Positions 1-11,929 of a stretch of DNA of 64,000 nt are shown piece after piece. A program made the translations under genes and the position numbers. Below the pieces are notes generated by a model that saw only the letters and a program-made list of their open reading frames with translations, did not search any database and was not told the origin of the DNA. How positions within the stretch are numbered: the stretch's first letter is position 1; each line of letters begins with the position of its first letter. The stretch is from Prillingera fragicola (Eukaryota > Basidiomycota > Tremellomycetes > Trichosporonales > Trichosporonaceae). The stretch covers positions 1,178,001-1,242,000 of the forward strand of contig BEDY01000001.1 of NCBI GenBank assembly GCA_002335605.1. The letters are read 5' to 3'.

Positions 1-1067
1 GCCGCAGCTCTGATGGGACGTTAGTGACTCTCTTTGCGTGGGAGGCAAATCATCCCAGGCAAGGCATCGTCTTTCGCACTCCAAGGCCAATGCCGGAGCG
101 AGCGCGAAGACCAGCCTTACGCCGAGCTATTAAACTTACCAATACTTGAGAATAATGTAGAGAGCGTGAATGATTCTGCGTACGTCAGTGGCTGCAGAGA
201 GAAAGAGACCATCAAACACTCACCCAGGAATGTAACCAAGACACGTGAGCAGGATGTTAATGAGGAGGTCGGCACCGCATCCGCGCTCAAGGAACACGCC
301 AATGGGCTATTGGGTCAGCATTACAGACGTGCAGCGCGCTCGAGAGACAGCGTACCGGGAGGATGATCGCTTGTTGAAGTCAGCAAAAGTTCAGCGTGGG
401 AAGCAGCCTGCTCACCAAGGATGATCTTGAAAATGTCGGCGCAAGCTGGACCAGTTAGTTACATGTTAGAAGCCACAGCAGCCGAGGTTAAAGAGGCTCG
501 GCAAGGTCTACTGACTGAAAGCCATTGTGGATGGTTGTGTTGTGTGAGATGGGTGGTGGCAACGACAATCAGTGACTTGGAATATAAAGAGAGACGCACT
601 TTGGTGGCAGTCTGGCCCGCAGAGGTTGGACCCTGACGCGCGGAAAGGCCAGTGCACGGTGACGTCACTATGCGTTCGTACGGTGGAGCACCAATGGCAC
701 TGCATGAGGAATGCCCTTCGCGCCCGGATCCTGAGTGACGTTTTTTTGCTTGAAGGCACAGGGACGAAACAAACAGCAACCCTGGTAACGCTGCGTGGCG
801 AGCACGTGCATTCTCTATTAGGCGGGAAAGCTAGTGTTGCTTCGAATGAGCACGCCTATTAGGCAACTGTGGCACCCAGCATAGCTTTGCAGGGAGGCAC
901 AAATAAAATCGCGAAGGTGTCTCCACAGTTGACGCGACTTGCTCGGTGGAGGAAGTTCACAACATTACCAGCGTCGTCCACGACTCGGATAACAACACTC
1001 GTAGTCATGGCGCAAAAGCAAGGGGAGCGGGCGAATCAGTGAGAACTATTCAAGTCGTCTGAATAGA
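1..1067. other. No gene recognised
   Basis: Only short open frames occur here, with no recognisable domain on either strand and no convincing splice chain. The right part is the promoter and 5' leader of MSH3. The left part could belong to a gene outside the window, but nothing supports that directly. Confidence 0.5.
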
Positions 1068-4000
1068 ATGCTAACGGCCAGATCATCTCTCCATGCCTTC
1101 TTCCGGCCGCAGACCCAGTCCTCCCCGTCAACCAGCGGACGTAGTGCCGAGGAAGCGGTGGACCTCACGGGTTCACCCCCTCCAAAGAAGGCTCGGTTAG
1201 ACAATGCAGCTTCAAGCTCCCATAAATTCGTCAAGCTGAAAGCTGGTGCGACTTCATCTGGCTTCTTCAGCAAACCGAACGAGGTCCGGTCCTCGTCGCC
1301 TTCATCGACAGTAGTGAAGCGGAAGCGCCAAGCGGCAGAGTCGTCCACGCCAACGGTAGCACTTGATTCCTTCCGCCTTCAAAGATCGACACGAGTAGTA
1401 GAAGCGTCTTCTGGCTCGGCGTTTGGTGCATACACTCTGTCGACTGCCGGAGAATCGTCGACCCGTTCAACCCGAACAGCTGAGGAGGAGGCTCGCCATG
1501 AGCGATGGCAGCGCCTGACTCAAGGCGCAGGCATCATGCCCCGACGTCGGTCTCTTGCTCTGGATGAAGCAGCTGCAGCCGAAGCTCGGCGTGCGTCAGG
1601 CCTTGACACACCTGACGATGGAGCGGCAGGTGAAGATGGCGATACTCTTTCAGGCGAAGAAGTGGCAAGCGCATTGCGATCAAAATATGCTGCCAAAGCG
1701 CCGGCCAAACGTGGCAAGAAGAAGAAGGAGGAAGAGATCGGACCTAGTGGCAAGACGTACACGCCTATGGAGAAACAGTTTATGGAGATCAAGGCCAAGT
1801 GGCCAGATGTCCTGTTGCTCATGGAGGGTGAGTTACAGTGCCATTCAGCGCTGACGCTCCCAGTCGGGTACAAGTACAAGTAAGCTTTATAAGATTTCTG
1901 GGCTGACCACTAGATTTCACGGAGATGACGCAAAGGTATGCTATTACTCAAGCTCCTGCTGACAGAATACAGAATGCGTCGAAGGAACTCGGGATTGCCG
2001 CGTTAGTCTGCGTCCACGTCTGCTGCTGACCGCCGCAGGTTTCCCAGCCGCAACTTCTACGTCGCGTCTATTCCCACGCATCGACTTCATATTCATGTGA
2101 AGAAGTAGGTCACTGCCCTCGCCTTCGCTCACCGCAGACTCATCTCGCTTGGATACAAGGTCGGTGTCATCTCTCAGATGGAAACGGCTGCTCTTAAGAA
2201 AGTTGGCGACAATCGCAACACTCCATTCACTCGCGAACTTACGCATCTTTACACTGCTGCAACGTAAGCATGAAGTTCGGCGACGATGCTAATTGCTACA
2301 GATACGTTGAAGAGTCGTCCGCTACTTCCACGATTCGTGATGATCCTCTTCTTCCTGGGGCCACTGCTCCGCCAACTAATGCCCTCGTCGCGATTGTCGA
2401 ACAAGCTGGTGATACAGAGGAGCGTGTCCGCATTGCACTTGTCAGCGTCATTCCTGGCACAGGAGAGGTCGTATGGGATGAGTTTGATGGTGTGTGATTT
2501 GACTGGAACCCTTACTGACGGGCAAGATTCTCAAGTTCGGAGCGAGCTCGAGACGCGCCTGACTCATATCCAACCTGCCGAGTTGCTTCTGCCCTCTTTA
2601 GGTCTCAGCAAGCCAACTGAAAGGGTTTTGAAGCACATCACGGGCGAGTCTCGGAACACCGCCTGTGTCCGAGTTGAGCGTATCAGCAACGTGCCTGCCT
2701 ACAACGCTGCCTTTGATGAACTCACGGCGTTCTATCGCTCCAAGTCCACGGGGCCGATCGATCTCACAGAGGAGGAAAACGCGCAGGATGAAGATGTGGC
2801 TATGGATGGCGACGACCAGGTGGCAGATCCCATTGGTATCGCTTCAGGACTCCCAGGTGAGAGATGGATCTAGGACATAAACTGATCGTCAGCCGAGGAT
2901 GCAGTGCTGGCCCTTGTCGACTTTCCTCACCAAGTGGTTGTCGCTTTAGCCATGGCCATTCGATATCTCACTCCCTTTGGCTTACAGAACGCATTCCGTC
3001 ATCGCTCGTCGTTCACAAAGTTTATCAATCGGGCACACATGCTCTTGTCGGGCAACACGCTTGAGAACCTGGAAGTGTACCGCAATCAGACAGACGGTGG
3101 TGTGCGTGGCAGCTTGCTGTGGCTCCTCGATCACACCAAGACCCGCATGGGTCGCCGTCTGATGCGCGAGTGGATTGGACGCCCTTTACTGGATGTGGCT
3201 GCCCTTCGTGCTCGGAGCGATGCTGTGGAGGAGATCATGACAAACAATACCTATCACATGGAAAAACTGCGAGGTCTTCTGGTAAACATGCCAGACCTTG
3301 TGCGTGGTCTCACTCGTATCCAGTACGCCAAGGCGACACCGACCGAGCTGGCGACCATCTTGGTTGGTCTGGTGCGTGTCGCGTCTGAGTTTCGCCCAGA
3401 AGATGGCACTGCGAAGCCCTTCAAATCCGCGCTGCTGAACACTATACTGGCAATCCTTCCGACCATCGCCGAGCCAGCAAAAAGGTTCCTCAACACTGTA
3501 AACGTCAAAGCAGCGAAAGCAGACAATCAAGCGGATCTGTGGAACGACCCAGACCTCTACCCCGATGTTCAGGATGCCAAGGACTGCATCAGCATCTGCG
3601 AGAGTGAACTAGACATGCACTTGAAAGAGATCTGCAAGACTCTTCGCCGCCCCACCCTCAAGTATCACGCTGTGGCCGGCATCGAGTATCTCGTAGAGGT
3701 GCCTATTCGCGATCTCAAGATGGTTCCGCCGAAATGGGTCAAGATCAGCAGGTAAGTGCCCAAGTATGCCTGAAGCTTACTGTGCAGCACCAAGGCGGTC
3801 GCTCGCTTCCATACGCCAGAGATCTTGGGATTTATCAAGGAGCGCGAGCAGCACAAGGAAGCACTTGCAAACGCCGCCAAGCGCGCCTTTGTGTCGTTCC
3901 AGGGCGACATTGCCGAGTGCCACGAGCTCATCGTTGTGTCGCGCCAACTCGCTGTGATCGATTGTCTCGTGTCTCTAGCTCACGTCGCTCTCAAATCTGG

Positions 4001-4924
4001 ATACTGCAAGCCGGAATTTGTCGCCGAGCCCATCCTGAAGATCAGGGAGGGCCGGCACCCTATGGTTGAAGAGCTGCGCGACGAGGCTTACGTGCCCTTC
4101 GATATCGAGTTCAGTCAAGACCAAGGCAACGCCAAGGTCATCACTGGACCGAACATGGCTGGCAAGAGTAGCTGCGTCCGCGCAACCGTACGTATATCGC
4201 TGTGCTGGCAATGCTGAATAGCAGGCTCTCGTCGTGTGCATGGCACAGATTGGGTCGTTTGTTCCTGCCGAGTCCGTGACACTGGGTGTGCATGACGCAG
4301 TGCAAACGTGAGTTTGACGATGATTGGAAAATCTGACACGGCAGTCGCATGGGCGCCTCTGATGAGCTTGGCCGTGGCAAGAGCACGTTTATGGTCGAGC
4401 TATCCGAGACGAGCGATATTCTTCGCACCCTCACGCCACGTACACTGGTTATTCTCGACGAGCTTGGACGTGGCACCAGCACCTATGACGGCGTGGCAAT
4501 TGCCTACGCCACTCTCTCGCACCTCGCCGGTCAAGGCTGCAACACCCTCTTTGTCACTCATTACCCCATGGTCGCCGAGCAGCTCGCTCAAGAGTTTCCC
4601 CGTGCCGTCAGCAACTGGCACATGGCATTCGACGAGCAACCGGGCCCGGATGGCTCCCCTGAGATCACCTTCCTTTACCGTCTTAAGCGTGGGCTGGCCG
4701 ACGCTTCGTTTGGCGTCTGGTGTGCGCGCCTCGCTGGTCTTCCAGGTGCCTTGCTTGCCCGTGCCCAGGAGCGGTCCGACGACCTCAAACGCGAAGCGAG
4801 TGAGCGTGCGCAAGCCGCTATCGCCAACTGTACGCGTTGCCTGCTCGAAGGATTGGCCACGCCTGACGCAGTGGACAAGGCGCACAGGCTCGAGGGCGCC
4901 CTCACGCTCGTTGGAAGCACCTAG
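1068..4924 (+). CDS. MSH3: DNA mismatch repair protein Msh3 (MutS homologue)
   Basis: Partner of Msh2 in MutSbeta, which recognises insertion/deletion loops in nuclear mismatch repair. Twelve exons: 1068-1827, 1864-1879, 1914-1935, 1973-2001, 2039-2104, 2138-2263, 2302-2489, 2527-2856, 2893-3751, 3788-4187, 4225-4307, 4345-4924, giving 1152 aa. The N-terminus has a degenerate PCNA-binding box (RSSLHAFF, residues 5-12), then a disordered basic/acidic tail. The mispair-binding domain starts near [12 protein letters not shown] and continues [38 protein letters not shown], which is Msh3-like rather than Msh6-like. The ATPase has Walker [10 protein letters not shown] (about residue 920; Ala where most Msh3 have Gly), a signature loop ending [12 protein letters not shown], Walker [13 protein letters not shown] and FVTHYP. 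All eleven introns are only 33-38 nt. It ends 83 bp from the POL5 stop (convergent). Confidence 0.95.
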
Positions 4925-5007
4925 TTGTATTCTTGACTCTCATGTCCCTCAACACCACACATACAATATGTCCAATGTCTAAAACCATGCATTATGCTAC
5001 CCAGATT

Positions 5008-8000
5008 CTATGCCTTGACCGCCTTGGCCTTTTTGCCTTTAGACTTCTTGTCGCCCGCGGCGGGGGCGGCAGCCTTGCGCTTTTTGGGAGACGGCTTGAC
5101 CTCCTCGGCCTCGGCGGCGTCGGCCATCTCAACATCACCGTCGGCAGCAGCAGCCTTCTTGCCGTTGGCCTTTGCCTTCTTGCCCTCCTTCTTGCTCGCG
5201 CCAAGGACGGCACCGAGCTGCTGGAGCAGCGCATGCACACCCTTCATGTCCTTTGTCCTTGCACCAGCGCTGACAGCCTCCTGAGTCGCTGCGAGGCGGC
5301 TGACGTCGGCAATCACACCCACGCGCTCCGGTGCAAGTGCCTTGGCAGCGCGCGCAAGCGAAAGCGCAAACTTGGCGACCTCCTTGAGGCGGTCGGCCTT
5401 CCACTCGCTGCCAGCACCCTCACGCGCGGCACCTTCAAGTGTGTCGTAAACGTCGTTGAAGATGCGCTTGACAGTTGCCTCGGCGTCGGCCGTCTGAACC
5501 TCGTCCGCACGGACGAGCGCAGGAAGCTGTTTGGCAAGCTCGCCGAGCATTGTGTAGCCCTGGGTCTGGCGGTAGGCGTTGACGCCGGTTCCACCGGGGG
5601 CGACGTAGCCGGCGAGCGCTGAGGCAAGTCCCCATGCACGTGCAGGGTGCCTCCTGACGTACTCGGAGATGAACGAGGGGTGAACCGCCGAGCTCTTGCG
5701 AGTCATAAAGTCGGCGAGCGTCTCGCGGTATGCCTCGAGGGCTGATGCGGGAGATGCGCGTGCGACAAAGAGGGACGCCGCGGAGCAGAGGGCCGAGAAC
5801 TCGGCGCTGGTGGCTCGGCGGGCGAGCTGGTGGATCTCGGTAAGGATGCTGGCGGCGTGAGCAGCGTCGACGACAGCTGGCGAAGGGGCGTGAGCGGCCT
5901 TGGCAAAGCGCGTGCGGAAGATGCCAGCGGCCTTGTTGGCGAGCTCTCCAGGCGAGCGAACGACGCGGAGAAGGGGGAGGACAAGGTCAAGGGCCAAGGG
6001 GTTGGACGACTGCTTGCGTGCGTAAGCGTCAAAGAAGTCAAGGATACGGTTCTTGAAGTGCAGAGTCTCGGTGGCGGCGTGCTTGAGGTCGGAACGCTTG
6101 CCGGCGGTAGCCTGCTGGCGGAACACTGCAGCGAGCTGCTCGTCGACCTTCATCATCTGCTCGTCGTCCCAAACCTCGGACTCGGCGTCCGACTCGTCAT
6201 CGTCGCCGTTGTCAACAGCCAAACCGCTGACCTGGAGAGCCTCGGCGACGCGTTTCCTGAACTCGGGGTCGACGGCGGCGTCGTCGTCATCCGACTCGTC
6301 GACCTCGATCTCGTCGTCCGACTCATCCTCGTCATCGTCCTCGGCGTCCTCCTCCTCTTCATCCTCCTCAGAGTCCTTCTCCTCCTCCTCGGCCTCAGCC
6401 GCGACACCCGACTGCTCAAGCTGAGCAACGAGGTGCTGGACACTCGAGGCAGTGAGCGCGGGCGACACGAGGCCGAACACAAGGTTGGCAAGAGTGCGGA
6501 GGTCGGCCGAGCTCTTGTCAAGAAGGGCAACGAGCACGTCAAGGAGAGCGTCCATGGGGGGAACATCGTCCTCAGTGGCAACAATGGGCGTGGGGTCGCT
6601 CTTGCGTCCCTTCTTCTTAACCACCTTGGGCTTGTCGAACAGCGACTTGGCGGCGCCAACAGCCTCTTCAAGCATATCGAGCGCGTCCTCGACCTCATCG
6701 TACGTTTGGAGAAGAAGGAAGGACACAAGGATCTCGGCACCACGGGCGATCTCGGGCTCAGCAGACTGCGAGCGGAGAGTGGCAAGAACAGCGCGGGCGT
6801 CGGAGCGGATACGCTTGATCTCGTCGTCGGCGTCCGAAACAATCTCAACGTTCTTGTTGCTCTCGAGCACAGTGATGGTGTCAAGGGCACGCTCGAGCCA
6901 GAGCTTGCCAGCAGAGTCCGTACCCTGGATACGCGAGGCGTCCTTGTCCTTGGGGATGGCAGCCGAGGTGACCTCGACAAGGGCAGAGGCAAAGCGCGAG
7001 CGGGTGGCCGCGGCGGTAGCCTCCGAAAAAGCGGGCTTGGGGACGGCGTGAAGCTGGAATGTCAGTACAGTACATGGTACACATGGTTGCACACTTACAG
7101 CAAGAATCTTGCTCTTCTTGTCAGCCTTGCGAACAATGAAGAAGCCGTGAACAAGGAGGAAGTCGAGCACACGCGACAGCCAAGCGTCGTTCTTGGGAAC
7201 AGCAGCGTTGCGGCAGAGGGCAACGAGCTGGTCAAGAGCCCAGACGCGACGGTCCTCAAGGGCGGCAGCGTCGCTAGCGTCGCCGTCGCCAGCGAGCACC
7301 TGACGCTCAAGGTAGGCAACGTACGCCTCCACACCGTCGGTGTTGAGGTTGGCCATGATAGTCTCGACAGTCTTGGTCTTGGTGACGCGGTCAAAGTCAG
7401 GGCGGCCGTGCTTGCCTATAAGCTGAGAAAGAAGGGCAAAGCCGACAGCGGGGTTGGCCTGGACGAGGCCCTGCACGGCACGGGCGGCGGCAAGAGCAGC
7501 CTTGTGCAGATGACGGTCGGGCGACGAGAGATTGTTCATCCATGAGCGCATAAAGTTGGGAGTGAATGCGAGAGGAACCTGGTCAGAGGGGAGGAGAGGA
7601 AGGGCACGGCCAAAGACCTGGAAACCCCAGTACTTGCGCTCGGCGGACGAGGTGTTGGCAAAGAGCGCCTCGTCAACGACGACGCGGAAGAGGTCAGCAA
7701 AAGGCGCAACACCGGCGGGAGCCGAGTCAGTGCCGTCGGCAAAGTAGGTGTCGAAAATGACGTTCCAGACAAAGTGCAGCTGGGGCTTGTACGAGCCCGT
7801 GTTCTTGCTGGCCTCGTCGTCGTCGCCAGCACCGCCCTCCTTGAGGACACGGCCGAGGGTGACAAGGTTCTGGGAGGCGAGCAGAGGGGTGTGCTTGAAC
7901 ATGGGTGCGACCAGCGTCTTCCAGTCAAGCTCGGGGCAGCGGTCCTGGAGCAGGATGGTGAGAGCAATCTTCTCCGGGGTCCAGACGTTGTCCTCGTACA

Positions 8001-8858
8001 CGGCGTCGGTGAGGTAGGCAATACCACCCTCCTTCCACTCCACCTCGCTGTTGAGCAAGCCCTCAGCGGCGCGGTGCAAGGCCCATCCAGCGGCCTCCGA
8101 GATCCATGCCTTGCCGTTCTCAAGCTCGCGCAGCGAGTCAACGGTGGTGGTGAAGTCGTCAATGCGGGCAGCTGCTGAGAACATGACCCCAGAGTCGATG
8201 AGAGCAACGAGACCGAACAAGCGAGCAAACATCATGTCGCGCTCGTCCGAGCCCTTCATGCCGGTGTTGTACTGCGAGTCGCGAATCAGGAGCGACAGCA
8301 CCTGTGCGGCAGTCACGCTTGGTGTGCGTGCAAGAAGCTGCACGTCAGCGCTGCCAGTGGGACATTTCAACTGCCAATGGTGGCAACAAGGACGATCATC
8401 GTGTCCATGGCCACCGCCCAAATGATACTCACCTCGGTCAATGCTACCGCAAATCCAAGCCTGCTACTCTCGCGAGACGATCCGAGACCACGAACTAGAC
8501 GCCTGACGGTGTAGACGACGTCGGGGGCGTTGTTCTTGATGAGCTGCTTGTCGAGACGTGCATCTGCCTTGCTGCTTGCCGCTGCGCGGGCCGAGCCGTC
8601 CTCGTCGTCGCTGTCGTCGACCTCTACTCCCGACTCGTCGTCATCGTCATCGTCGTCATCCTCCTCGTCCTCATCCTCGTCTTCCTCGTCGTCCTCCTCC
8701 TCATCGCTGTCGTTGCCGGTTGCGCGGCTCGAGGATGCCGCTGCAAAGGCGTCCTGGAACGAAGAGATGGAAGAGACTAGGTCTGCGCTTGCTCCGAGAC
8801 GTGTGTCTTTTGATGAACTGGCGAGGTGCCAGAATAGGGGGAGCACGTTGGACGCCAT
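5008..8858 (-). CDS. POL5: Pol5/MYBBP1A-family nucleolar protein (DNA polymerase phi)
   Basis: Despite the family name this is a nucleolar factor for rRNA synthesis and ribosome assembly in yeast. Three exons on the minus strand: 8858-8433, 8337-7099, 7053-5008 (1236 aa). The 45-nt second intron is in frame and free of stops, so intron retention would add 15 residues. The N-terminus has an acidic stretch (about residues 50-85), then the family hallmark VRRLVRGLGSSRESSRLGFAVALTE, which here spans the first splice junction. Helical-repeat-like sequence follows, with a second acidic Asp/Glu block encoded around 6290-6400. The C-terminus is Lys/Ala-rich (SPKKRK and KGKKAKAVKA), a likely nuclear/nucleolar signal. 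Upstream neighbour CDC25 is on the same strand; MSH3 converges on its 3' end. Confidence 0.9.
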
Positions 8859-9698
8859 GCTGAGTGCTGGCTGTTGATGATGGTACAAGGTGCTATGCCA
8901 GCAGAAGTCATCTCTGTTCAACTTTCCAAAAATCTCTGGTGCGCGCGGGGCCCAGGACGGAGGCAAAATTTGTTGTACCAGTTGCCACGTGGTTGCCCTG
9001 TGCCTCAATTTCAAGTACTGAAGATTGTTTTGCCACAAGAGATTCTGGTAAGTCGCTCTCTTGCACTGAAACAAGCTTATAGTAAATAATAATGGGCACA
9101 TGCATCAGGCAGACTATGCAAGCGCGTGGAACGGGCACACAGTTTGGAGAAATTTGGCGTTACAGGTCGACTGTGGCGTGGCGCACGCGCGCAGCGCAGC
9201 TAGACTGGGACGTCGGGGTCATCATCGCCACAGAGCACACAAGAGCAGCAACAGAGCCAACACACAATGAAGGCTGAGGCTTGGTTGTTCAGGTGTGGTC
9301 GAGGGGGTTTGGATTCGTAGAAGCCGGTTGGGTTTGACAAAGCACTTGGGTGGTGGATGTGGGGGGGGGAATGATGAAACCGGGTGATGAAAGTGCAAGG
9401 GTAGTTTGAAACTTTGTCGTTTGGTGTCGTGAAGGGAACAATATAACCTCGGGCGGGGACAATGTAATGCCAGAGCAAGCAGTATTATTCGACAAGGTTT
9501 GGCACGCGGTGGCCGGGCATGCAAAAGAAAACGTGTGGTGATCCGCAACGAAGGGGAACCGTGAGAGGTCGTGTATGTGTCGGAGTGAATTATGATACAA
9601 AGGAGTGTCGTGGTTCGTAATGCGTACAGCGTCCGTGCGCTGATAGTATTCGAGGTGTTGGTAATAGTGGTAAAAGACAAGGTTCGTGAGCTTCGCGC
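8859..9698. other. Spacer between POL5 start and CDC25 stop
   Basis: About 840 bp holding the POL5 promoter and, on the same strand, the CDC25 3' UTR. The plus strand is G-rich around 9290-9380 (pyrimidine-rich as CDC25 transcript). Open frames here have no recognisable domain. Confidence 0.5.
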
Positions 9699-11929
9699 TT
9701 ACTGACGCCCCATGGCGTCGGCACACGAGGCGGTGCGCTGGAAAACTCGGTTTCCAGACATCTGGAGAGCCCGCGGCCTGGCGGACCCAAAGACAGCGTG
9801 GCCAAAAGTGGAGGACTGGCCACCAAACGTAGATTGGCTGCTGAAGGTAGACTGGCCAAAGGGGGCGCGACCGATGGATAGCGCGCGTGGGCACGGGCTA
9901 CCCGTTCCTTCAAAGGAAGAGTCAGCGTCAAGCTCCTCGGCGACGGTATCGGGGCCTGTCGCCTCCGCGTTGCCTCGGCGGCCCTGGGCTGCCGAGCCTG
10001 CAGCAAGTGATAGCGGCCCGCACGGTGGCAACATGCGTGCCGACTGGCGGTCACCATAGGTGTAAGACAATGCGCGAGTGATCGGTGCACGATTGCGGTC
10101 CTGCCTGCGGATCTTGTGCAGGGCCGATTCGCATTTGTCCGCGTGGTCCGGGTGGTGCATGTTGACATATGCACGGGGCTCGCAACGGCTGGGGCACTGC
10201 TCGTAGAACTCTTTGTACCCGCCCTGAAGAATGTAGATCTCTGGGTATATGATCTTTGGATAGGCAAGCGGGCCGACGTGCTGGCGGTCACGGCGACGAA
10301 AGTCGAGGGCTGCCTTGGGTGCGCGCATCTCACTGAACTCGCAGTGGAAGATGAGGACGACCTGCTGAGACTCGCCCAGCTCACCACTGCGGCTAGGGGG
10401 AGGAAGCGATCCGTTCTCCGCGTGAATGCCCGATTCTCCAGAGAGAAACAGCTCATCGAGCTGGGCTGCGTTCTGGACGTTGATGGCACCGTCGATGTGT
10501 CCGCCCTCGTACTCGTAGCCAAACCGGCAATCGAGCACATAGTACTTTTTCATACGGTCGTCATATTTGCCGGCAAGCACATCCTGAAGTGTATCCGGGG
10601 TGATACGCATGAGTATGTCACTGCCGGCCTTGGGGCACGGATGACAGGGCAAAATCTTCTTGGCGCGCTCGTTGTCGTCGTACTCAACGCTGTGAGAAGA
10701 GGGGACGGCGGTCTGAACCATGCCAACACTCTTAAACTGGCCAAGCCTGCCGAGCGACGGGCGAGCTCGGTGCTTCGGAGAGCCATCGACGCGGGGCATG
10801 CGCACCGATGGTGACGCCTCAAACTCGTCCTCGGTATCGCTGCCCTCAAGTACATTGACAGGGTCACAGACGGAGTGTACACGGCGCATCCCTGGGATAG
10901 AGTTGCGTTGGGACATTGGTCCACACATGATAGGGGCAGCCGACACGGATGCGGCAGCGCGCGCACCGTCGGCGGTCTGAATAGGCTGCACATAAGGCCG
11001 TGTCCTGTTAGGCCGGCGACGAGCAGCTAGTGCACCAGCACGAGAGCCTCCAAGAAACAGGTTGTTGGTCGAGACGGCCTTTTCTCCTGCACGGGGTGCT
11101 CGGCGCGACGACGACGGCGAGCTCGACGGTGACGCGGGCGACGAAACGACGTTGCGTCGCTTGGCGGCAGGCATCATGGGCTGCGCGGGTGATTCGCAAA
11201 AGAAGGACCCTAGTCCTGGAGACCCTGCAACGGAAGGCGACTGCTGCACGCTCGGACGGCATGGCGAGTCAATGTCCATGCCACCGCCAAACATTGACGA
11301 CTGCACGCGAGGTGACTCCAGCAGAGGTGCCGACTGCAACGTTAGTAACAGGTTTGTTCCAAACAGCTCACTGGTCGGCGTCCCATGCGCGCCATAATAT
11401 GACGAGGAGAACTCATATCTTCGTGCGACATGGCATGTGCCAATCGCACCGGTGAACCACAACCGGGATTTAGCTCTGGAACTGCTGGAGGAAGCATGGT
11501 TCCCTTGCCAAAGCTTTGGCTGCTGAGCGTCTTGCTTAGTGGTGGCCTGGCATTGAGTGACAGTTCGCGACCAAAGGTACGTCCGGGGCCCAAGGCTCGT
11601 GAGCTGGTGCTGAGCGGCTCGCCCTCACGGACACTGCCGAGTACCGACGGTGGCCGGCTGATGACGTCCGGCCTGCGTGGTGGCCGGAGCGCAAACAACG
11701 GTGTTGGGGACGCAAGAGCATCCACCGCTTTTGACAAGTGGAGGCTGGGGGATGGTGCAGGGGGAGAGTCGGTTTGTGAAAAGGACATGGACGAGTTGAA
11801 CGACTGGTCCACGTCGGCAGGAAAGTCGACCTCTGTCCGGGTCGGGGAAGGGGCGGGCGAGACTGATGGAGATCCAAACGCGCCGCATGGAAAGCTCTCC
11901 ATGAGAGGTGATGAGGAGAATGCGTCCAT
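9699..11929 (-). CDS. CDC25: Cdc25-type M-phase inducer phosphatase
   Basis: Dual-specificity phosphatase that removes inhibitory phosphates from Cdk1 and triggers mitosis. Two exons: 11929-11372 and 11333-9699, joined across a 38-nt intron with a CTAAC branch site (730 aa). The first ATG is taken as start; the codon before it is GTG. The N-terminal two thirds is Ser/Pro-rich and disordered, with many SP/TP sites, as expected for the regulatory region. The catalytic rhodanese-like domain follows: RITPDTLQDVLAGKYDDRM, then DCRFGYEYEGGHIDGAIN, the CX5R loop HCEFSEMRAP (about residue 515), and YPEIYILQGGYKEFYEQ. All key residues are present. A short basic tail follows. Upstream lies a long leader that appears to be spliced and contains an upstream ORF (separate entry). 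Confidence 0.95.

Noticed and set aside
5830..7545. 571-codon plus-strand open frame opposite POL5
   Set aside because: Shadow of POL5 coding sequence, repetitive Val/Leu/Gly composition, no domain.
8630..8715. TCC/TCG-rich microsatellite-like tract
   Set aside because: It encodes the Asp/Glu run of POL5 and is typical for acidic nucleolar proteins.
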